NCBI GenBank assembly: GCA_963781155.1
Contig: CAWAEC010000006.1
Location: 186,001-250,000, forward strand
DNA: 64,000 nt
Reading direction: 5' to 3'
Origin: PALSA-693 sp963781155
GTDB lineage: Bacteria > Actinomycetota > Acidimicrobiia > Acidimicrobiales > Palsa-688
The notes under the pieces are model-generated. The model did not search any database and was not told the origin of the DNA. It saw only the letters and a list, made by a program, of their open reading frames with translations. The position numbers and the translations under genes were made by a program. This document shows, one piece after another, positions 18,874-26,563 of this stretch. The stretch's first letter is position 1. Each line of letters opens with the position of its first letter.

Positions 18874-19824
18874 GTGCCGGAACTGCCCCGTTACGACGAC
18901 CTGCCGCCCGCTCCCGAAGGCGGGCGCAGCGGGTGGGGTGTCTTCGGTGGGGATGACAACGTCGGTCTTTTCAACCTTCTGACGCCAGCGCGGGTGCTGG
19001 AGGCGGCGCGGCTGGTCCGCAAGGGGGCTGTCTTTCCCCTCGACGCCCCCATCAACGCCTTTTCGCCTGCAATCGCGGCGACCAGGGGTGTACCCCGCCA
19101 TCACATCCTCCATGCGGCTGGTGCGATCGGCTTCGACGACGTGCTACGACAACTTCTTCCCCCAGGGTTCGAGCCAGTGGGACTCGCTCGGCCACGTCGG
19201 CTACGCCCCAGACGCCTTCTACAACGGCGCCACCGAGGACGACGTGGCGACCGGCCGGCGCAACACCATCGAGCATTGGGCCCGGCGCGGCATCGCCGGC
19301 CGGGCCGTCCTGCTCGACATGGTCCGGACGTTTCGCCGACGCCGGGCGGCCGTACGAGCCCGGCACCAGCACCGCGTTCAGCGTGGAGGACCTCGAGCTG
19401 GCCCGCCGCCGCGCCGGGGTCGAGTTCCGGCCGGGCGACATCATGTTCCTGCACACCGGTTTCGCGGCCTGGTATTTGAGCAAGACTCCCGGCGAGCGGG
19501 CCCGGTTCGTCCGGGCCAGACGACGCCGGGCCTGGCGCACGGCGAGGAGATGTGCCGCTACCTGTGGGACGCGCACGTGGCCGCCGTGGCCTCTGACACC
19601 TTCGCCGTGGAGGTGTTGCCGGCCGAACCGCGATCAGGCCACCGGGTTCCTGCACCGCATGCTGATCGGGCAGTTCGGCATGGCGCTCGGCGAACTGTGG
19701 TGGACCGAGGACCTGGCCGCGGACTGCGCCGCGGACGGGGTCCACGAAATGTTCCTCACCAGCGCCCCGCTCCACGTCCCCGGCGGCATCGGATCGCACG
19801 CCCAACGCCCTGGCCATCAAATGA
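18874..19824 (+). pseudogene. Cyclase family (kynurenine formamidase-like) protein, at least five frameshifts
   Basis: Metal-dependent hydrolase of the cyclase/KynB-like superfamily. GTG 18874 opens VPELPRYDDLPPAPEGGR, then WGVFGGDDNVGLFNLLTPAR. The frame then changes repeatedly: YDNFFPQGSSQWDSLGHVGY after ~19140, ADAGRPYEPGTSTAFS after ~19333, QTTPGLAHGEEMCRYLWD after ~19513, NRDQATGFLHRMLIGQFGM after ~19625, and TPNALAIK with TGA at 19822. Four of the five breaks are one surplus base and one is a missing base. The QWDSLGH metal-site motif and the AIK terminus are intact, so the gene was functional until recently or is functional and mis-sequenced. Confidence 0.8.
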
Positions 19825-19844
19825 TCGGCCGGCGCCGGCTGCAG

Positions 19845-19850
19845 TAGGGT
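19845..19850 (+). promoter_or_regulatory. -10 box upstream of a mini-ORF
   Basis: TAGGGT, 8 nt before GTG 19859. Confidence 0.4.
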
Positions 19851-19858
19851 ACGCCTTT

Positions 19859-19888
19859 GTGTCCGGCATCGACGTGGGGGGCAAATGA
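19859..19888 (+). CDS. Possible leaderless mini-ORF (9 codons) coupled to LLM gene
   Basis: GTG 19859 begins a nine-codon frame, VSGIDVGGK, whose TGA overlaps the ATG of the next gene (ATGA at 19885-19888). It is preceded by TAGGGT at leaderless spacing. A ribosome loading at the 5' end of the transcript would translate it and terminate on top of the LLM start. Whether the peptide matters or only the coupling is unknown. GGGGGG inside it may also serve the LLM gene as a ribosome site. Confidence 0.35.
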   Translation: MSGIDVGGK

Positions 19889-20757
19889 AGTTCGGGACCA
19901 TGATCATGGGGGTCAGTTTTCGGGCTTATCCCGAAGTGGCCGCCGCCTACGAGGAGAACGGCTTCGAGTCAATCTGGATTCCGGAGCACCTGGTGTTTCC
20001 CGCCGAGATGCCCCCTACGTACCCGTACAGCGAGAGCGGCTACCCGCCGGTGACGCCGGATACCCCTTCGTATGACCCGTGGGCGGTCCTTTCCTATCTG
20101 GCCGGCTCAACCAGCCGCATCCGGCTGGCCACCAACATTTACATCCTCCCGTTGCGCCACCCGCTGCAAACGGCCCGTTCCGTCGTGACGGTCGACCGGG
20201 TTTCCGGCGGCCGGGTCACACTGGGCATCGGCGTGGGTTGGCTGGAGGACGAGTTCGATTATCTCGGTGTCGACTTTGGGACGCGGGGACGGCGCACAGA
20301 CGCCGCCGTCGCCGCGATCCGCTCCCTCTGGCGCGACGAGGTGATCGAGGTTCACGACGAGTTCTTTGACTTCGGGCCGGTCAAGTTCCAGCCGAAGCCG
20401 CTGCAGCAGCCCAGCATTCCTATTGAGGTCGGAGGAACCTCGCTGCCGGCCCTCCGCCGCGCCGGGCGCCTGGGCGACGGGTGGATCGAGGTCGGCTCCG
20501 CCGACCTGGACGAATTCCGGGCCCGGCTGGCGGTGGTGGAAGCGGCCCGCCGGGACGCCGGACGGAGCGGCCCGTTCGAGGTGACTGCGTCCGCGGGCCT
20601 GGCGCAAGACCTGGCCGGCTTCCGCCGCCTCGAGGAGGCCGGAGCCACCCGCGTCGTGACCGGTCCCCGGATCCGGCGGGATGCCGGCCGGCTGACGCCG
20701 GGCGAGGCGGTCGACTGGGCCAAGCGCTTCGCCGACGAGGTCATTGCCCACATGTAG
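19885..20757 (+). CDS. LLM-class F420-dependent oxidoreductase (TIGR03619-like)
   Basis: 290 aa luciferase-like oxidoreductase beginning MKFGTMIMGVSFRAYPEVAA. It shows GFESIWIPEHLVFPAEMPPT, NIYILPLRHPLQTARSVVTV, DRVSGGRVTLGIGVGWLEDEF and IPIEVGGTSLPALRRAGRLG, the pattern of the actinobacterial F420 subgroup. WLEDEF, with GRVTLGIGVG before it, is the typical cofactor-side loop. The start is fixed by the overlapping upstream mini-ORF stop. The next gene is 88 nt downstream with its own promoter. Confidence 0.9.
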   Translation: MKFGTMIMGVSFRAYPEVAAAYEENGFESIWIPEHLVFPAEMPPTYPYSESGYPPVTPDTPSYDPWAVLSYLAGSTSRIRLATNIYILPLRHPLQTARSVVTVDRVSGGRVTLGIGVGWLEDEFDYLGVDFGTRGRRTDAAVAAIRSLWRDEVIEVHDEFFDFGPVKFQPKPLQQPSIPIEVGGTSLPALRRAGRLGDGWIEVGSADLDEFRARLAVVEAARRDAGRSGPFEVTASAGLAQDLAGFRRLEEAGATRVVTGPRIRRDAGRLTPGEAVDWAKRFADEVIAHM

Positions 20758-20830
20758 CGTCACCGGGGATGGAAGGGCTACCGGGCGCCCCTCCGGCCGC
20801 CAAGATTGTCGATGCCTGGTTGGGCAGCGC

Positions 20831-20836
20831 TACCCT
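20831..20836 (+). promoter_or_regulatory. -10 box, leaderless start of HAD-like gene
   Basis: TACCCT, 9 nt before GTG 20846. Confidence 0.5.
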
Positions 20837-20845
20837 TTAGTTGCC

Positions 20846-21304
20846 GTGAACATCTTCTTCGACTGCGACTACACCATCCTGTCTTTCGATCAGGCCCTGC
20901 GCCGGCAGACGCACGACATCTTCGGCCGCCTCGTCGAAGACGGTCATCAGGTGTATCTGTGGTCGGGAGAGGGGCCGCGCTGGGCGGTCGTGCGGCAGCA
21001 CTCGCTTGAACCGTATCTGAGCGGCGTGTTCTCAAAGCCGCTGCACGACTTCGAAGCCGGTCTCCAACGGTTGCAGGTAAGCCCGGTACCGGATTTCGTG
21101 ATCGACGACTACCCCGGGATCGTCCGTTACTTTGGCGGTTACCACATTCCCGAGTTCTACTCGTCGCGCCATGACGACGACGACGAGCTGGAATCGGTGT
21201 ATCAGGTCATCACCGAGGTGGAGGCGACGGGACGGGCCAACCATCCCCGGTGGTCGCCACGTACCGGTCCCGACCTGGTGCAGGAGGCAGACCGGTCCCG
21301 TTAG
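20846..21304 (+). CDS. HAD-like fold small protein
   Basis: 152 aa, starting MNIFFDCDYTILSFDQALRR. The N-terminal FFDCDYTIL is motif I of the haloacid dehalogenase fold (DxDxT), with the nucleophile Asp and the +2 acid. LVEDGHQVYLWSGEG corresponds to motif II (Ser at a strand end), and PDFVIDDYPG resembles the motif IV acidic pair. It is shorter than most phosphatases and has no cap domain, so it may act on a macromolecular substrate or be a non-catalytic relative. Its TAG overlaps the reverse-strand TAA of the CoA-transferase. Confidence 0.7.
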   Translation: MNIFFDCDYTILSFDQALRRQTHDIFGRLVEDGHQVYLWSGEGPRWAVVRQHSLEPYLSGVFSKPLHDFEAGLQRLQVSPVPDFVIDDYPGIVRYFGGYHIPEFYSSRHDDDDELESVYQVITEVEATGRANHPRWSPRTGPDLVQEADRSR

Positions 21305-23697
21305 TCCGGCCAGGCGACCACGCCTCGTGCCCGCAGGTCGGACATCTGCGCATCGGTGTAGCCCAGCTCGGCCAGGATGAGACGTGTGTGCTGCCCTACC
21401 AGGCAGCCCGGCCCGGGAGTCCCGGGTGCACCGGAGAGCGACACGATGGGCCCATGCCGGCGGTGGCGCCCGAACAAGGGGTGCTCCACCTCTGCGACAA
21501 AGCCATTCTCGACCATGCTCCGGCCGTTGATGGTGAAGTCGGAGAACGACCCCTCGTTCACCTCCACGCACGCCACGCCTAGCGGGACCAGCGCTTGCTC
21601 CCACTCGCCTGCACCCCGGGACGCGAAGACTGCGGCCAGCGTGGCCGCCAGTTGGGATCCGCCCTCGCCCCGCCCGGCTGCCGTCTCGAAGCGCGGGTCG
21701 TCCAGAGGATCTGTTCCCGTCACCGCGGCCAGCCCTCGCCGCAGCTGATCCCAGTCCCGCTCCAGCGGCGCGGCCAGGAACACCCAGCCCTTGTTGGCCT
21801 GGTAGAGGCGGTAAAGAGGTCCGGTGCCGTTGTCGTCGTGGTGGGCGGCGGGCTGCTTGCCGTCATAGTCGAAGAACTCGTCGGACACGACGTAGGCGTT
21901 CGAGCACAGCATCGTCGTCTCCAGGTATTGGCCCTGCCCGGTACGCTGACGGGCCAGCAGCCCGAGGAGCATGGCCGTGCCGACGACCAGAGCAGACGCG
22001 GCGTCCGCGTTGTTGGTGGGGCCGCCGTAGCGGGCGCGGATGGCGGCGAGCTGCTCGAGGCCCGCTTCGAACGTGATGGGTTCACGTTCGTCGAGCGCGT
22101 GCTCCCACCCGAGCTGGTACCCCCGATGGCCGGCGGCGACACCCATCGTCGGCGCAAACGCCGGTCGGGCCGTGTACGGGCCATCTGATCCATACGCGGC
22201 GGCGTACAGGTACACCTGGTCCGGGTTGGCGTTTTCCAGGCTGGCGTAGTCATCGCCGACCGCGGCGCTGTGTTGTTGGCGGTAGTTGCGCATCACGATG
22301 TCGGCGCGGGCCACGAGCTGGTGAAGGATCTCCCGTCCTTCTGGAGTCCGGTAGTCCACGACAATGCTCTGCTTCCCGGCGACCGCCTTGACCCCGGCAT
22401 ATTCGCGAAGTGGGTTCTGGTAGCGATGGGGGTCGCCGGTCACGCTCTCCACTTTGATGACCCGGGCGCCCAGGTCGGCCAGGAGAGCCGTGCCAAAAGG
22501 TGCCGCGTAGAACCACGCCAACTCGATGACGGTGACGCCACTCAACGGTCCGCCACCGGGTGTCGCCGCAAGGGCGGGGGCCGGGCCCGGTTGACCGGCC
22601 GGACGCGACGTGAAGGCGGCCGTGGCCAGCGACAGCCGGCCTGGCGCGGGAGCGCCCTCACGGGGAGTCGAGGGCGTCCGGCTCAGCCGCACCAGAGGCC
22701 CGACCTGGCGAGTCTTGCCCAGCCCGGGATCGGTCAGCTCGAGCACATGACCGTTGTGGACCATCTGGGGGTGGTCCAGGGCTTCTGCAGGGGTGCGGAA
22801 CGGTTCGACGCCGATGTCCTCGGAAGCAAGGAAAATGTCCATCCACTCGTCCAGGGTCTTCTCGTGAAGGCGACGAAGGACGGTGTCGGTGATCGCCTCG
22901 GCCGGCTCGTTGGATGCGATCGCATCTGCGTAGTAGTCGCTCAGGCCGATGGCGGCCAGGAAGGCTTCGACCAGATGGGGGCGGAAGTTCGCGAACTGCA
23001 ACCACCGGCCGTCCCGGGTGAAGCCCACCATGCCCGCAACCGGGGAGAAGGTGAACCCGGTGCGGGGTTTACCGGCGTGTTCGGGAGGCAGCTGGGGCCC
23101 GAGCCAGTCGTAGAGCTCGTAGGCCGTCAATCCCTGGACGAGGCTCGACTCGACCTTCTGGCCGCGGCCCGTGGACGCCCGCAGGAGCAGAGCCGCGAGA
23201 ATGCCCTGCAGGGCACCCTGGGCGGCGCCGAAGCTGGCTCCCGGCAGGGCGGCGTACCGAGGACGGTCGCCGCCTGCCATCGTCCCGGCCTTGGCCCCGA
23301 CGATCCCCTCGTAGCCCTTGAGCCCGGCGTCGGGTCCCTTCGGACCGAACCCGGTGATCGAGCAGTAGACGAGACCGGGATTGTCCGCTGCGAGGTCGTC
23401 AAACCCCAGGCCCAGGCGTTCGGCCACTCCGGGCCTCCAGGCGATCACCAGCACGTCGGCGCTGGCGGCCAGGCGGCGGGCGTGACGCCGTCCATCGTCG
23501 GTCCCCAGGTCCGCCACGACGCTTCGCTTCCCCCGATGCCACTGGGCGAAGGCAGGCATGCTCCGCTGGGGATCGCCTCCCGGTGGTTCCAGCTTGATGA
23601 CCTCGGCACCGTTGTCGCCCAGCACCATGGTCGTGATGGCGCCAGGCAATCCCCAACTCAGGTCGAGAACCTTTATGCCGTCGAGCGCTGAAGTCAT
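21301..23697 (-). CDS. Two-domain type III CoA-transferase (CaiB/BaiF family)
   Basis: 798 aa with two complete CaiB/BaiF-like halves. Domain 1 (about residues 1-350) starts IKVLDLSWGLPGAITTMVLG and domain 2 (from about 390) starts VTVIELAWFYAAPFGTALLA; each repeats the GDNGAEVIKLE/DLGARVIKVE strand. The catalytic Asp of formyl-CoA transferase is absent in both halves: the aligned segments are LKGYEGIVGAKAG (Glu130) and RPAFAPTMGVAAG (Ala). ATG 23697 follows GAGGGAGCAGG. Probably transfers CoA to an acid in the surrounding pathway, as tandem CaiB proteins in actinobacterial catabolic clusters are thought to do, but activity is not assured. Confidence 0.85.
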   Translation of the reverse strand: MTSALDGIKVLDLSWGLPGAITTMVLGDNGAEVIKLEPPGGDPQRSMPAFAQWHRGKRSVVADLGTDDGRRHARRLAASADVLVIAWRPGVAERLGLGFDDLAADNPGLVYCSITGFGPKGPDAGLKGYEGIVGAKAGTMAGGDRPRYAALPGASFGAAQGALQGILAALLLRASTGRGQKVESSLVQGLTAYELYDWLGPQLPPEHAGKPRTGFTFSPVAGMVGFTRDGRWLQFANFRPHLVEAFLAAIGLSDYYADAIASNEPAEAITDTVLRRLHEKTLDEWMDIFLASEDIGVEPFRTPAEALDHPQMVHNGHVLELTDPGLGKTRQVGPLVRLSRTPSTPREGAPAPGRLSLATAAFTSRPAGQPGPAPALAATPGGGPLSGVTVIELAWFYAAPFGTALLADLGARVIKVESVTGDPHRYQNPLREYAGVKAVAGKQSIVVDYRTPEGREILHQLVARADIVMRNYRQQHSAAVGDDYASLENANPDQVYLYAAAYGSDGPYTARPAFAPTMGVAAGHRGYQLGWEHALDEREPITFEAGLEQLAAIRARYGGPTNNADAASALVVGTAMLLGLLARQRTGQGQYLETTMLCSNAYVVSDEFFDYDGKQPAAHHDDNGTGPLYRLYQANKGWVFLAAPLERDWDQLRRGLAAVTGTDPLDDPRFETAAGRGEGGSQLAATLAAVFASRGAGEWEQALVPLGVACVEVNEGSFSDFTINGRSMVENGFVAEVEHPLFGRHRRHGPIVSLSGAPGTPGPGCLVGQHTRLILAELGYTDAQMSDLRARGVVAWPD

Positions 23698-23811
23698 GGC
23701 CTGCTCCCTCGGTCAAAGACTTCGGCCAGTCTCTCATGGGACGAGGGGGGTGTCGTGCCGTTATCATCGCCGGCGCTGCCCTATCCCGGACGACATGAAG
23801 GAGGACGCGCC

Positions 23812-24651
23812 ATGAGTGAGCTGCCCGACCTGCTGACCCTGAGTGACCTGGGGGAGGGCCGCTACGAAGTGTTCCAGCCGGCGGAGTCGGCCGAAGGTCG
23901 CGACGTCGTGTTCAGCGGACAGCTCCTCGGTCAGATGATCATGGCTGCCGACGCTGCCGCCGAAGGCGCGAAGGACGTCCGCTCGGTGCACACGGTGTTT
24001 GCGAGGGCCGGCACCTATACGAAGCCCATCGAGCTCGACGTCGACACCATGCACGCAGGGCGGACCTGGGCCAGCGACACCATCACGGCCACCCAGGACG
24101 GCCGGCTGCTCTGCCGGGGCCTGGTGCTGCTGAACACTGTCGATCCGGATCTCATGCGGCACGACCCGGAGTCCCCGGAGGGAGTGCCGGGACCGGACGA
24201 CTTGAAGGCGGCTTCGGCCCAGGCCTTCCCGGGCGCAGAAATCCGACCGGTGCCTGGAGAATTCACCATCGGAGGCGTGCCGGTCGAGATGGCGTGGCAT
24301 CGCTTCGACCGATCGCTTGACTCCCAGGCCGCCAACCAGGCCGTGCTGGTGTGGGCGACCTGCGGGAACATCATCGGCCTGGGGATGCGCCCCCACCGGG
24401 ACACCGTGAACATCGGCGAGGCCCACCGGACGCTCTCGACCGGGGTGATTGCGCACACCGTCCACTTCGCGGATCGCTTCGACGTGTCGCAATGGCTGCT
24501 CATGGTCACCGAGGCGACCAAAGCAGCGACCGGACGCGTCTACGGGGGCGGCCGGGTTTTCACGGAAGACGGAGATCTGGTGGCCGCCTTCCATCAGGAT
24601 TCGATGGCGAAAGCTGCCGGGGCCGAACTGGATCCTCGCCACTCGATGTGA
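23812..24651 (+). CDS. Acyl-CoA thioesterase, TesB-like double hot-dog
   Basis: 279 aa. ATG 23812 is placed by the GAAGGAGGA site upstream. The first hot-dog has DVVFSGQLLGQMIMAADAAA and SVHTVFARAGTYTKPIELDV. The second has AMWHRF-like segment PVEMAWHRFDRS, HRTLSTGVIAHTVHFADRF and GRVYGGGRVFTEDGDLVAAF, ending in the hot-dog C-terminal strand. It shares only the fold with the TesB at 4033, so the two are paralogues with different substrates. It is followed by a TetR gene on the same strand with an intervening palindrome. Confidence 0.85.
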   Translation: MSELPDLLTLSDLGEGRYEVFQPAESAEGRDVVFSGQLLGQMIMAADAAAEGAKDVRSVHTVFARAGTYTKPIELDVDTMHAGRTWASDTITATQDGRLLCRGLVLLNTVDPDLMRHDPESPEGVPGPDDLKAASAQAFPGAEIRPVPGEFTIGGVPVEMAWHRFDRSLDSQAANQAVLVWATCGNIIGLGMRPHRDTVNIGEAHRTLSTGVIAHTVHFADRFDVSQWLLMVTEATKAATGRVYGGGRVFTEDGDLVAAFHQDSMAKAAGAELDPRHSM

Positions 24652-24695
24652 TCTCAATGTGACCGACCCCGGTCGCCGATCGCCGGGGGTCCGAT

Positions 24696-24755
24696 CCGCC
24701 AAAATATGGCTGAACCTCAAGGGCGCCCGGAACACCGGACCCTATAGTTTGGCGG
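24696..24755 (+). promoter_or_regulatory. Promoter and candidate TetR operator
   Basis: CCGCCAAAATAT at 24696-24707 and ATAGTTTGGCGG at 24744-24755 are inverted repeats with one mismatch, 36 bp apart. The right arm contains the -10 box TATAGT (24743-24748) and ends at the base before ATG 24756. A regulator bound to the right arm would cover the transcription start. Autoregulation by the adjacent TetR protein is the simplest reading. Confidence 0.45.
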
Positions 24756-25400
24756 ATGGTTACCGGCGATTACACGCAATCCACTGTGCCCCGGCCTCCG
24801 GGGCGGCCCCGACTGTACGAGCCGGGTGCGGAACGAGATCTGATCCTGGTGGCCGCGCTCGAGGTGCTGCGCCGCAACGGCGGAGAGGAGGCGACCGTGG
24901 CGGACATTCTCGAACAGGCTGGCCTGTCCACCCGCGCCTTCTACCGACATTTTCAGACCAAGGAAGACGTCATCCGTTCTTTGTACGAGCGGGATGCGGA
25001 ATCGTTTGGTGCCCATCTTCGCCGTCGGGTACATGCCGCCGGCACGCCCAGCAACGCCCTGGAAGTCTGGGTCCACGAGATGCTCGGCTTGGCCTATGAC
25101 CGCAGGCGGGCCGAGCGGGTCTCGGCACTGAGCTCGGCGATGGTGGCGCGGGTCGTGGGCGGGACCCGGACCGAGCAGATCGGCACTGACGCGCTGGAGC
25201 TGCCGCTGCGATCGGTGCTCGAGGCGGGCCGCGCCGCCGGTTCGTTCCCCGGGACTCGGCCGGACCTGGACAGCTTCACCATCCGGGCGATCACGATGGA
25301 GGCCGTCAACTGGGCCCGGACCGGAACCGCGAAACTCTCCCGCCGGGAGGCCTCCGAGCACATCCTGCGGTTCAGCCGGGCCGCCCTCGGCATGTCGTGA
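24756..25400 (+). CDS. TetR family transcriptional regulator
   Basis: 214 aa DNA-binding regulator. The N-terminal helix-turn-helix (about residues 25-70) reads AALEVLRRNGGEEATVADIL then AGLSTRAFYRHFQTKEDVIR, an almost canonical TetR recognition helix. The C-terminal ligand domain is all-helical and ends with SRREASEHILRFSRAALGMS. The transcript appears leaderless. The neighbouring catabolic genes, thioesterase upstream and the reverse-strand crotonase operon downstream, are plausible targets; the inducer is probably an acyl-CoA or hydrophobic compound (inference). Confidence 0.92.
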   Translation: MVTGDYTQSTVPRPPGRPRLYEPGAERDLILVAALEVLRRNGGEEATVADILEQAGLSTRAFYRHFQTKEDVIRSLYERDAESFGAHLRRRVHAAGTPSNALEVWVHEMLGLAYDRRRAERVSALSSAMVARVVGGTRTEQIGTDALELPLRSVLEAGRAAGSFPGTRPDLDSFTIRAITMEAVNWARTGTAKLSRREASEHILRFSRAALGMS

Positions 25401-25428
25401 GAAGCACGTGACGCAGCGCCGGGATTCG

Positions 25429-26553
25429 TCAGGCTGACCCGGCTGGCCCGAGCGGCCAGCCCCCGTATCCCGATCCGACCCCGGCCCGGTCGTGGGCCCA
25501 TGCGAGAAAGCGGTCCCTCTCCCAGGCATTGACGATGCGCGCCGCGGGAACGGACGCGTCCACGGCCTGCTGGCAGCCCAGCTCGAGCCATTCCAGCTGG
25601 CCGGGCGCGTGAGCATCCGTGTCGATACTGAACAGACAGCCGTGCTCGACCGCCCGCAGAAGCAGCTCCGGCGGCGGATCGCGGCGCTCCGGACGGGAGT
25701 TGATCTCAACGGCCGTACCGGTGCGGGCGCAGGCCTCGAACACCGCGTCGGCATCGAATTGCGATGGCTTGCGCCCCCGCCCCACGAGCATTCGTCCCGT
25801 GCAATGCCCGAGGATGTCCGTATGCGGGTTGTCGATGGCGCGGAGCATCCGCTCGGTCATGACCGGCTCGTCCATGCCGAGCTTCGAGTGCACGCTCGCC
25901 ACCACCAGGTCCAGCTCGGCGAGAAGGTCTTCGTCCTGGTCGAGCGCTCCATCCTCGAGAATGTCCACCTCGATCCCGGTCAGAATCCGAAACGGACCAC
26001 CAAACTGTGCATTCAGCTCCGCCACCACCTCCAGCTGGGCGCGGAGACGATCGGCATCGAGGCCGTGGGCGACGGTCAGGCGCGGGCTGTGATCGGTCAG
26101 GGCCAGGTAACGGTGACCGAGGGCCCTTGCCGTCCCGGCCATCTCTGCGATCGGGCTCCCGCCATCCGACCAGTCGGAGTGGCTGTGGCAATCGCCCTGC
26201 AGCAGATCCCGCAGCTGCCGGACCTCTTCGCTCGGCGCCATCCCGGGGTCGTGCTCGAGTGCTCGCAGGTAAGCCGGTTGACCGCCGGCGAGCGCCTCCT
26301 CGATGGCCCGGGCCGTCGTGTCGCCCACGTTCGGGATGTCGCGCAACCGCCCGGCCGCGGCCATGGCTTCCAGCTGCCCGGGCTCCAGCGCTGCCAACGA
26401 CCGGGCGGCGCGGCGAAACGCCCGCACCTTGTAGGACTCAGCCCGACCTCGCTCCAGCAAGTATGCGATCCGCTCCAGGGCGACTCGCGCCCTGTCGGCA
26501 TTGTCCGCCTTCTGAGCAGGCCGTCCCGGTTGGTCGTCGACCGTATCCACCAT
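25429..26553 (-). CDS. PHP-domain protein with N-terminal PolX-type HhH domain
   Basis: 374 aa. Residues ~15-100 form the 8-kDa helix-hairpin-helix domain of family X DNA polymerases (RIAYLLERGRAESYKVRAFR, LRDIPNVGDTTARAIEEALA). The PHP metallo-esterase domain follows directly with its metal ligands: GDCHSHSDWSDGG, ALTDHS, GIEVDILEDG, VVASVHSKL, DILGHCTGR and DTDAHAPGQLEWL. The nucleotidyl-transferase palm and thumb of PolX are absent. Full PolX proteins use the PHP domain as a 3'-5' exonuclease; this shortened form is known in actinobacteria, with uncertain role in repair or phosphoesterase work. ATG 26553 lies 10 nt after the crotonase stop. Confidence 0.88.
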   Translation of the reverse strand: MVDTVDDQPGRPAQKADNADRARVALERIAYLLERGRAESYKVRAFRRAARSLAALEPGQLEAMAAAGRLRDIPNVGDTTARAIEEALAGGQPAYLRALEHDPGMAPSEEVRQLRDLLQGDCHSHSDWSDGGSPIAEMAGTARALGHRYLALTDHSPRLTVAHGLDADRLRAQLEVVAELNAQFGGPFRILTGIEVDILEDGALDQDEDLLAELDLVVASVHSKLGMDEPVMTERMLRAIDNPHTDILGHCTGRMLVGRGRKPSQFDADAVFEACARTGTAVEINSRPERRDPPPELLLRAVEHGCLFSIDTDAHAPGQLEWLELGCQQAVDASVPAARIVNAWERDRFLAWAHDRAGVGSGYGGWPLGPAGSA

Positions 26554-26563
26554 CCTGCTCAGG

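Noticed and set aside
22270..23691. A 473-codon plus-strand frame antisense to the CoA-transferase
   Set aside because: Low-complexity, no domain, while the reverse strand encodes a full two-domain enzyme.
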